From contig CAZXCQ010000163.1 in assembly GCA_964639275.1 (NCBI GenBank), positions 1-14,463 of the forward strand: a DNA stretch of 14,463 nucleotides, in the 5' to 3' direction. Made by a program: the position numbers and the translations under genes. Below the pieces are notes generated by a model. It did not search any database. It was not told the DNA's origin and was given only the letters and a program-made list of their open reading frames with translations. Position 1 is the stretch's first letter; each line of letters opens with the position of its first letter. This stretch comes from CAZXCQ01 sp964639275 (GTDB lineage: Bacteria > Desulfobacterota > DSM-4660 > Desulfatiglandales > Desulfatiglandaceae). Shown here one piece after another: positions 1 through 6,654 of this stretch.

Positions 1-224
1 GGTGCATACCAGCAAAACGTAAGAAACGTCAGTGCAGATAGACCAAATACCTAGCGAGCGGACCGCGACAAACTGAATGACCTTCCATCATTAATTTTGT
101 AACAATGTCCGAACACAGGGCAAGACCGGAAATGGTCCTTAAACCTATATCTACTGCGTCTTCAAAATTAGCCTTTTCTTCTAAACCCCATGAATTCAAG
201 CAATTGCGTCCTTGGATATAAGGT
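1..224. other. Left flank, no supported gene
   Basis: This stretch precedes the first enzyme gene. All forward frames are interrupted by stops (for example TAA at 219-221, in frame with the hydantoinase gene). An 86-codon open frame on the minus strand (289 to 29) starts inside the hydantoinase gene; its translation is protein-like in composition, but I recognise no family in it. I see no clear promoter consensus, tRNA or repeat. A promoter for the operon would be expected here or further left. Confidence 0.4.
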
Positions 225-233
225 GTGCTACGG

Positions 234-1640
234 ATGTTAGAAAAAGAAGATATTGCCGATCTGGTAATTAAGAATGGAACAATAATCAACGCTGAAGAAG
301 TCTTTCAGGCGAATATATCCATAACTGATGGAAAGATCATCGGGTTATGGGACTGCGTATATTCTCCACCTGCCAAAACATATCTGGATGCCAAGGGCAA
401 GTACCTTTTCCCAGGGTTGATAGATGTTCACGTGCATTTCTATTATGACGATCTAAACACGGTTAGCCAGGCCGCCGCCCATGGCGGCCTTACAACCATT
501 ATCCCCTTTATAAGGGGAGGTGCCGAAGAGAGTATCCTCCATAATATTAATAAATTTATCGAGGAAGGCGAAAGGGTCTCTGTTATCGACTTTGCCTACC
601 ATGTATACCTGTTTGACAACCCCAGAGTTCTAAAAGAGATTCCCAAGGCCCTGGAAATGGGAATAACTTCATTCAAAATGTTCCTTGGATATAAGAAACG
701 CGGGATGATGGTCAGTACTCAGTTTATGCTCAAGGCTATGGAAATCATCCAATCGTGGGGAGCGATGGCCATGGTCCATGCGGAAGATGGAGAACTCATA
801 GACGCTCTTGAAGATAAATTCATTTCAGAGGGGTTAATTAAACCACAAGACTATTTAAGGACATGCCCTCCTACAGCAGAAGACTTGGCAATTATTCGAG
901 CTATCGAACTGGCACACATATGTCGCTGTCCCCTTTATGTGGCTCACTTGACTACAGCTAAAGGATTAGGCCGAATCAAGAATGCACAGGAGAAGGGAAA
1001 GAACGTTATCACCGAGACCTGCCCGCAGTATCTCTTGTTAACAGAAGATACCATGGATTACCATGGCCCTTATGCAAAGATCAGCCCTCCTCTGCGCAGG
1101 GTTGAAGACAATGAAGCGATGTGGAAAGGTCTCAAAGAAGGTACCATATCGTTGGTTAGCAGTGATCACGCAGCCTATGACAGGACATCAAAAGCACTTG
1201 GATGGGCAGATATATTCCAGGCGCCTGTGGGTATGATCGGAGTCGAAACCATTGCTCCATTGATCTTTTATGAGGGCGTGGTGAAAAGGGATTTTCCACT
1301 TACGTGGTTTGCCAGAGTGATGAGTGCGAATCCCGCAAGGATATTCGGGCTATATCCCCAGAAAGGGGTTATTGCAGTCGGGTCAGATGCAGACATTACT
1401 ATTATTGACCCAGAAAAAGAGGTTACCATAGCTACTTCAGGTCTCCATAGTAAAGCGGATTACTCATTGTATGACGGGTGGAGATTAAGGGGGTATCCCG
1501 TTATGAGTATTTTAAGGGGGAATATCCTATTAGATCAAGGAAGGGTGGAGCAAAATAATGGATATGGGAAATTTGTACCCAGGCCTGTTACCGCCTGGGC
1601 TCAACATGGAAAAAATGCGTTTGTAGGAAACAGGAATTAG
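234..1640 (+). CDS. Hydantoinase/dihydropyrimidinase-type cyclic amidohydrolase
   Basis: This is a binuclear-metal TIM-barrel amidohydrolase that would hydrolyse a cyclic amide, imide or ureide (hydantoin, dihydropyrimidine, allantoin or a related lactam), probably in the cytoplasm. Numbered from the ATG at 234 it is 468 residues, the usual length. The full metal set is visible: HVH (H66, H68) after GLIDV, the lysine expected to be carboxylated (K148, in SFKMF), H182 in MVHAED, H238 in VAHLTT and D311 in SSDHAAY. TCPQYL and SPPLR are also family signatures. The D311 segment is closer to the SDHAP of allantoinase/dihydroorotase than to the DHCPF of D-hydantoinase, while the following PVGMIGVE segment aligns with the dihydropyrimidinase PNGxxGVE loop, so the exact substrate is open. 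A GTG at 225 is in frame, but AAGG at 220-223 suits the ATG at 234 (10-nt spacing) and is too close to 225. The next gene starts 24 nt downstream, consistent with one operon. Confidence 0.92.
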   Translation: MLEKEDIADLVIKNGTIINAEEVFQANISITDGKIIGLWDCVYSPPAKTYLDAKGKYLFPGLIDVHVHFYYDDLNTVSQAAAHGGLTTIIPFIRGGAEESILHNINKFIEEGERVSVIDFAYHVYLFDNPRVLKEIPKALEMGITSFKMFLGYKKRGMMVSTQFMLKAMEIIQSWGAMAMVHAEDGELIDALEDKFISEGLIKPQDYLRTCPPTAEDLAIIRAIELAHICRCPLYVAHLTTAKGLGRIKNAQEKGKNVITETCPQYLLLTEDTMDYHGPYAKISPPLRRVEDNEAMWKGLKEGTISLVSSDHAAYDRTSKALGWADIFQAPVGMIGVETIAPLIFYEGVVKRDFPLTWFARVMSANPARIFGLYPQKGVIAVGSDADITIIDPEKEVTIATSGLHSKADYSLYDGWRLRGYPVMSILRGNILLDQGRVEQNNGYGKFVPRPVTAWAQHGKNAFVGNRN

Positions 1641-1664
1641 TTTAAGATCAATACGAGGGCTGGA

Positions 1665-3974
1665 ATGCCAAGATACAGAGTGGTGGGCAGACGACTTCCA
1701 AGGGTCGATGCCGAGGAAAAGGTAAAAGGTAGTGCGATCTATTGCACGGACTTGAGAGTTCCGGGAATGCTATATGGGAAGGCCCTAAGGAGTGAATTGG
1801 CCCATGCAAAAATATTGAATATTGATACAGCCAAAGCTCGAAGGTTACCTGGAGTTAAGGCAATTGTCACCGGAAGGGACATCCCGTACCGTCAAGGACT
1901 GATTATCCGAGATGAACCCTTCATCGCAAGAGAAAGGATTCGGTATTGTGGAGAAGCTGTTGCCGCGGTGGCGGCAATCGACGAGGAAGTTGCCCAGGAG
2001 GCACTAGATCTCATCGAAGTGGACTACGAGGAATTGCCAGCCATATTTGACCCTGTGGAGGCCATGAACCAAGATAGCCTGCTCATACATGAAGATCTAC
2101 ACACATACCAACACGATAAGGGGCATGTTCCCATTAAAGGTACGAATATTTGTTATCATTACAAGCTCAGGAGAGGCGATATAGAAAAGGGCTTTGAAAA
2201 ATCAGATATTGTCTTTGAGGACACATTCTCCTCTCACATGGTTCAACACGCCTGCCTGGAACCCCATGCGGCCATATCATGCCACGATTCCTCTAACAGA
2301 ATCATCGTCTGGACGTCCAATGACGGACCGTACCGCGTATTAACAGAGATAGCCGAATCTATGGACATCCCCTTTACAAAAGTAAGGGTTATCGGAACCT
2401 ACCAGGGAGGAGGTTTTGGATCAAAGGGAGGATTGAGGGCTGAAGCTATAGCCGTTGCTTTAGCGCTTAAGACGAAACACCGACCCGTAAAGGTGGTATT
2501 TACGAGGGAGGAAGAGTTCACATCGGGTTTGGTCAGGCATCCGGCCACAATAAGTTTGAAGACCGGCGTGAAAAAAAACGGAATAATCCTGGCACGGCAA
2601 GTAAGATTGATTTGGGATACAGGCGCATACGCAGAAAAAGGCCCGTGGGTAACAAGAAATGCAAGCATGTCATCCACAGGACCTTATGAAATTCTTAATA
2701 TAAGCGTTGACGGATATTGTGTCTATACCAATAAGCCCATTTCAGGGGCCTTTAGGGGATTTGGAATCCCGCAGGTCTCGTGGGCTCACGAATCCCAGAT
2801 GGATATCATTGCCCATAAACTTCAAATGGATCCTCTTGAAATACGATTAGCCAATGCATTCGAAGAAGGGTCCATCTCAGGATGGGGCGAGACATTACAC
2901 AGTATAGGACTAAAGGAGTGCCTCAGAAGGGTTGCGGATACTATGGGATGGGGTGAATCTAGGCCCCAAAAAAATCGTGGTCGGGGAATTGCCTGCATGT
3001 ACAAATGCACCTCAGCCCCTTCTTCTTCCACATCTTTTGTAAAAATAAATCAAGACGGTACCGTTGGGATTACCACCTGTACCATGGAAATCGGACAAGG
3101 ATCACGGACGGTGTTATCACAAATCGCAGCTGAGGAATTAGGCGTCCCCCTTGAAGCTATTTCAATATCCATGCCCGATACTGATTATAATACATACGAT
3201 GTCTCAACGACCGGTTCGAGATCTACATTCCATATGGGAAACGCAGTAAAAATGGCCGCAGCTAAGGCCAAGACAAAATTGTTCTCCATGGCCTCCGAAC
3301 TAATAGAGGCGAATCCCCAGGATCTGGATTGTAAAGACGGACAGGTCTTTGTCAGGGGAGTTCCATCCATTAATCTTAGCATAAGCGAGGTGATAAAGCG
3401 GTATTATGGAGGCGGAGGTTCAATAATGGCCACAGGATGCTTCCACACGAAGGAAGGGGTCCGACCTGACCAAGAGACAGGTCAGAGTCCTCGCCCTGCA
3501 GCATTCTGGATGTATGGTGCCCAAGCCGCCGAGGTTGAGGTGGATTCAGAAACAGGTGAGATCAGTGTCTTAAAAATCGCTGCTGCCCATGACGTGGGCA
3601 AGGCCATAAATCCCGGAAACTGTGAGGGGCAGATTGAAGGGGCCTTGACAATGGGAGTAGGAACTACACTAACAGAAAGGATGATCCTTGAGAAAGGAAA
3701 GGTGCTTAATGCCAATTTTCACGATTACAGGATCCCCACGGCACTTGATACACCCCATTTAATACCCATTATCGTGGAGGCTCCCCATCTTGAAGGCCCT
3801 TTCGGCGCAAAGGGGCTAGGGGAACCAGCCATGGCGCCGACGGCCCCTGCTATCGCAAATGCAGTATTTGATGCTATAGGTATAAGAATAAAAGACTTAC
3901 CGCTTACCCCGGAAAAGATTTTCTTCGCAATAAAAAAAGGGGGGGAAACGTCAAAAGATCATGAGAACAGTTGA
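1665..3974 (+). CDS. Xanthine dehydrogenase-family molybdopterin large subunit (copy 1)
   Basis: This is the catalytic molybdenum subunit of a hydroxylase that uses water to oxidise, typically, the carbon next to a nitrogen in an N-heterocycle, or an aldehyde. It has 769 residues, full length for a stand-alone large subunit. The N-terminal a/b hammerhead domain (RVDAEEKVKG, about 13-22) is followed by the molybdopterin-binding domains: QGGGFGSKGG at 247-256, GAFRGFG at 361-367, EIGQGS at 475-480, and the C-terminal GAKGLGEPA with the catalytic glutamate E720. The AYRCSFR loop of CO dehydrogenase is absent. GAGGG at 1655-1659 is a good ribosome binding site 5 nt before the ATG. The gene ends in an A7G7 run (3932-3945) and overlaps the next gene by 14 nt. 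The only FAD and Fe-S subunits available are encoded at 5207-6652, so it probably works with those. The substrate is unknown. Confidence 0.95.
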   Translation: MPRYRVVGRRLPRVDAEEKVKGSAIYCTDLRVPGMLYGKALRSELAHAKILNIDTAKARRLPGVKAIVTGRDIPYRQGLIIRDEPFIARERIRYCGEAVAAVAAIDEEVAQEALDLIEVDYEELPAIFDPVEAMNQDSLLIHEDLHTYQHDKGHVPIKGTNICYHYKLRRGDIEKGFEKSDIVFEDTFSSHMVQHACLEPHAAISCHDSSNRIIVWTSNDGPYRVLTEIAESMDIPFTKVRVIGTYQGGGFGSKGGLRAEAIAVALALKTKHRPVKVVFTREEEFTSGLVRHPATISLKTGVKKNGIILARQVRLIWDTGAYAEKGPWVTRNASMSSTGPYEILNISVDGYCVYTNKPISGAFRGFGIPQVSWAHESQMDIIAHKLQMDPLEIRLANAFEEGSISGWGETLHSIGLKECLRRVADTMGWGESRPQKNRGRGIACMYKCTSAPSSSTSFVKINQDGTVGITTCTMEIGQGSRTVLSQIAAEELGVPLEAISISMPDTDYNTYDVSTTGSRSTFHMGNAVKMAAAKAKTKLFSMASELIEANPQDLDCKDGQVFVRGVPSINLSISEVIKRYYGGGGSIMATGCFHTKEGVRPDQETGQSPRPAAFWMYGAQAAEVEVDSETGEISVLKIAAAHDVGKAINPGNCEGQIEGALTMGVGTTLTERMILEKGKVLNANFHDYRIPTALDTPHLIPIIVEAPHLEGPFGAKGLGEPAMAPTAPAIANAVFDAIGIRIKDLPLTPEKIFFAIKKGGETSKDHENS

Positions 3975-4974
3975 TATCCACAGTCACTTCATCCCAGAAG
4001 AATGGCTGAACCTTCTGCGAAAAGAAGAAGCTATTGAAGGTGTCTTGCTGTCGAGGTCCTCTGATGGAAAAGAGTCTATCTTGGTAAAGAGACAAATCAA
4101 GGGACCAAAGACAGAACAAAGAATACCCATTGTTCCTAAGCAGTATGACGCCGACGAAATTCTGAAGGATATGGACGAAAAGGGAATAGATATTCGGGTT
4201 CTTTCGCCAATGCAATTCCTTTTCTATTATTGGACCAATCCTCCAAGAGGCGAGGAATTGGCCCGCATGGTCAATAATGCAGTCCACCATTTAGTAAAAA
4301 AGAATCCCCAAAGATTAATTCCAATAGGCATCCTGCCCATGCAAGATGTGGACAGATCGATCCGTGAAATGGAAAGAATCGTAAAGGAACTCGGCATGGG
4401 TGCCGTTGAAATTGGGACGAACATTAGTGGGGTGGAGCTTGACGATCGAAAACTATCGGATTTTTACAAGAAGGCCCAGAAGCTTGATGTTTTAATATTC
4501 GTCCATCCCTATGATGTAATTGGCATGGAAAGAATGGGAGAATATTTTTTGAGAAATCTTGCAGGGAATCCCTTTGAGACCTCCTTGGCAATCAGCAGGA
4601 TTATCTTTGGAGGAGTCTTGGATGAATACCCCAGATTGAAACTATTGTTTTCACATGGTGGCGGCGCTGCACCTTATATTATCGGAAGAATGGACCATGG
4701 GTTTTTCTGCAAGGATGAATGCAAAAGGAATATCAAAAGGCCGCCTTCCTTTTATATGAAATCTTTATATTTCGATACCATAACATTTGAAGGAAGAGCA
4801 TTACGGTTTCTATTAGACATGATGGGTTCCGAAAAGATCTTGCTGGGTAGTGATTACCCTTTTGACATGATGGAATTTGACCCTCCCGCATTTCTAAAAA
4901 CCATAGATCAACTTACCTTAGAGGATGAGAGTAAAATAAGAAGCGAAAATGCATTAAGGCTTTTGAGATTATAG
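3961..4974 (+). CDS. ACMSD-type amidohydrolase (amidohydrolase 2 family)
   Basis: This 337-residue protein belongs to the family of aminocarboxymuconate semialdehyde decarboxylase (ACMSD), gamma-resorcylate decarboxylase and related hydrolases. These are zinc or manganese TIM-barrel enzymes that mostly perform non-oxidative decarboxylation of small carboxylates. The expected single-metal site is complete: H7 and H9 in DIHSHF, H182 in FVHPYD and D298 in GSDYPFD. H232 in FSHGGG matches the catalytic histidine of ACMSD. The start lies inside the end of the molybdenum subunit gene (14-nt overlap, +1 frame). The only purine-rich element, the G run at 3939-3945, is 15 nt upstream, so translation may depend on coupling. 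Its placement between subunit genes of a molybdenum hydroxylase suggests that it acts on the product of that chemistry. Decarboxylation versus hydrolysis cannot be told from sequence. Confidence 0.9.
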   Translation: MRTVDIHSHFIPEEWLNLLRKEEAIEGVLLSRSSDGKESILVKRQIKGPKTEQRIPIVPKQYDADEILKDMDEKGIDIRVLSPMQFLFYYWTNPPRGEELARMVNNAVHHLVKKNPQRLIPIGILPMQDVDRSIREMERIVKELGMGAVEIGTNISGVELDDRKLSDFYKKAQKLDVLIFVHPYDVIGMERMGEYFLRNLAGNPFETSLAISRIIFGGVLDEYPRLKLLFSHGGGAAPYIIGRMDHGFFCKDECKRNIKRPPSFYMKSLYFDTITFEGRALRFLLDMMGSEKILLGSDYPFDMMEFDPPAFLKTIDQLTLEDESKIRSENALRLLRL

Positions 4975-5206
4975 TGATATCTGTCATCAGTCAATATCGA
5001 CAAACTATTCTATCCTTGACCATAAAGACGTAAGGATGTGGCCGTTTCGTACGAAATTTAACAACACTAATGGGAAAAACATCGCAATTTCTTCGGGCCA
5101 TAAGTCCTTTAAAAGAATTGTGGGGATGGAAAACAGATCTATTTTGCCATTTATATGGTAAAGGTATTGTCGGGATAACAGCCGGCAGTTACGTTTGATA
5201 GGATGA
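4975..5206. other. Intra-operon gap of 232 bp, no supported gene
   Basis: This is the longest gap within the enzyme cluster. A 41-codon open frame on + (ATG 5036 to TAA 5161) and a 69-codon frame on the minus strand have no recognisable motif. A weak promoter-like pair, TTGCCA at 5144-5149 and TATTGT at 5165-5170 (15-bp spacer, shorter than ideal), could start a transcript just before the FAD subunit gene. I see no strong hairpin or repeat. Confidence 0.3.
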
Positions 5207-6124
5207 ATGGACATAAGCCAATACTATGTCGAGGGACACCAATTGAAAACACTATCAAGGTTTGAGTATTTCAAGCCACGCAGTTTTGAAGAAGCAATCA
5301 AGCTCCTTAATGAGCATAAGGGGAAAATACGGCCGCTTGCCGGCGGCACCGACCTTATTGTGAGCATGAAGGAAAAGGGCCTAAAGGTCCAGAATATCTT
5401 GGATCTGAAGGGGATCGAGGGTTATGATTTTATCCGGGAGGCCAATGGGAGTATCGAGATCGGAGCGCTGACAACTATTCGATCCATAGAAACCTCTCAA
5501 ATTATCAGACAGAGATGTCCCTTCTTGTCGGAAGCAGCGGGGGTGCTTGGATCTGTGCAAGTTAGAAACATGGCCACCATAGGTGGAAATGTATGCAACG
5601 CTTCTCCTTCGGCAGAAATGGCTCCCCCGCTGATGGCTTTGGAAGCCCAGTTGGAAATAATAGGAGATAAGGGCACAAGGCGAGTTCCATTAGAGGGTTT
5701 TTTCACCGGGCCTGGGCAAAGCGTCCTCATGGAAAATGAATTGGTCACAATGTTGGTCATCCCTCTCCTTCCCCCGAACAGCGCAGGGGCCTATATAAAG
5801 CACAGTCCGAGGAAAGCAATGGATATAGCGGTGGTTAGTGTCTGCTGTGCTATCACTTTTGATTTCGACAAAAGGAGATGTATTGATTCGCGCGTTGTCT
5901 TGGGGGCAGTGGCACCCACTCCACTCCGAGCAAGACGGGTAGAGAGTGTGCTCAACAACAAGGAGATAACCGAAATGGAGATTGAAGAGGCCATGGGGGT
6001 GGCTGCGTGTGAGGCAAGACCCATTACAGATATAAGGGCCTCAGCACAATACAGGACAGAAATGATAAAAGTATTCGTCGGAAGAGGCATCCGCGAGGCC
6101 TCAAGAAGGATAAGATCGCATTAG
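5207..6124 (+). CDS. FAD-binding medium subunit of molybdenum hydroxylase (CoxM/XdhB type)
   Basis: This subunit passes electrons from the Fe-S subunit to NAD or another acceptor through FAD. It has 305 residues from the ATG. The two FAD/pyrophosphate signatures are present: LAGGTDL at 44-50 and TIGGNVCNASP at 124-134. The CO-dehydrogenase-type C-terminal domain follows, with VVLGAVAPTP at 230-239. The roughly 40-residue loop carrying an extra [4Fe-4S] cluster in 4-hydroxybenzoyl-CoA reductase is absent. Start choice: the ATG at 5207 has only AGGA 3 nt before it, while an in-frame TTG at 5243 has GAGGGA at 5231-5236 with 6-nt spacing and would give MKTLSRFEYFKP, a very typical N-terminus for the family; the true protein may therefore be 293 residues. 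The Fe-S subunit gene follows within 30 nt. Confidence 0.94.
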   Translation: MDISQYYVEGHQLKTLSRFEYFKPRSFEEAIKLLNEHKGKIRPLAGGTDLIVSMKEKGLKVQNILDLKGIEGYDFIREANGSIEIGALTTIRSIETSQIIRQRCPFLSEAAGVLGSVQVRNMATIGGNVCNASPSAEMAPPLMALEAQLEIIGDKGTRRVPLEGFFTGPGQSVLMENELVTMLVIPLLPPNSAGAYIKHSPRKAMDIAVVSVCCAITFDFDKRRCIDSRVVLGAVAPTPLRARRVESVLNNKEITEMEIEEAMGVAACEARPITDIRASAQYRTEMIKVFVGRGIREASRRIRSH

Positions 6125-6151
6125 GCTAGGACGGATCTAAAGGTGAAAAGA

Positions 6152-6652
6152 ATGAAATATCCCATAAGAGTGACTGTAAATGGTGAAATTAATGAATTAT
6201 TGGTTGAACCCAACGAGACCTTAATCCATGTTATAAGAAACAGACTCGGTTTGACAGGGACCAAAGAAGGATGTAGCGTGGGTGACTGTGGCGCCTGTAC
6301 GGTTATCGTTGACGGCAAATCTGTCAATTCCTGTTTGACACTTGCAATAGCCACAGATGGAAAGGAGATTCTTACCATTGAAGGGGTTTCCGTCAACGAT
6401 GATCTACATCCAATTCAAAAAGCATTTATTGATGAAGGGGCAATCCAATGCGGGTATTGCACGCCGGGGATGGTCCTCTCTGCCAAGGCCTTGCTTGATG
6501 AAACCCCAAACCCTACCGAGCAAGAGATCAAACAGGCAATTGCCGGAAACCTTTGTCGTTGTACAGGATATGCAAAGATCATAAAGGCAATTCGGACAGC
6601 AGCCAGTGCGGTAAGGAATAACGATCAACATGAAATGAAACTGGGGGAATAG
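6152..6652 (+). CDS. [2Fe-2S] small subunit of molybdenum hydroxylase (CoxS/XdhC-type)
   Basis: This electron-transfer subunit carries two [2Fe-2S] clusters between the molybdenum site and FAD. It has 166 residues from the ATG at 6152. The plant-ferredoxin-type cluster is C41, C46, C49 and C61 (GCSVGDCGAC). The second, in the helical domain, is C100, C103, C135 and C137 (QCGYC and LCRCTGY). All eight cysteines are present. The open frame extends to a GTG at 6143, but AAAGGTG at 6139-6145 reads as the ribosome binding site of the ATG at 6152 (6-nt spacing). It is the only small subunit in the window and would have to serve both large subunits unless another is encoded elsewhere. The stop is 2 nt before the next start codon. 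Confidence 0.96.
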   Translation: MKYPIRVTVNGEINELLVEPNETLIHVIRNRLGLTGTKEGCSVGDCGACTVIVDGKSVNSCLTLAIATDGKEILTIEGVSVNDDLHPIQKAFIDEGAIQCGYCTPGMVLSAKALLDETPNPTEQEIKQAIAGNLCRCTGYAKIIKAIRTAASAVRNNDQHEMKLGE

Positions 6653-6654
6653 CA

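Noticed and set aside
29..289. 86-codon minus-strand open frame in the left flank
   Set aside because: It starts inside the hydantoinase gene, has no recognisable domain and no clear ribosome binding site. The translation is not implausible as a decayed gene tail, but I cannot support a gene.
1665..3974. Aerobic CO dehydrogenase (CoxL)
   Set aside because: The AYRCSFR active-site loop is missing; the corresponding segment reads GAFRGFG as in xanthine dehydrogenase-type enzymes.
3904..4290. 128-codon minus-strand open frame over the gene junction
   Set aside because: It is antisense to two well-supported genes and shows no motif; treated as a shadow frame.
5207..6652. 4-hydroxybenzoyl-CoA reductase as identity of the hydroxylase
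   Set aside because: The medium subunit lacks the extra loop with four cysteines that carries the [4Fe-4S] cluster, and no benzoyl-CoA pathway genes are nearby.
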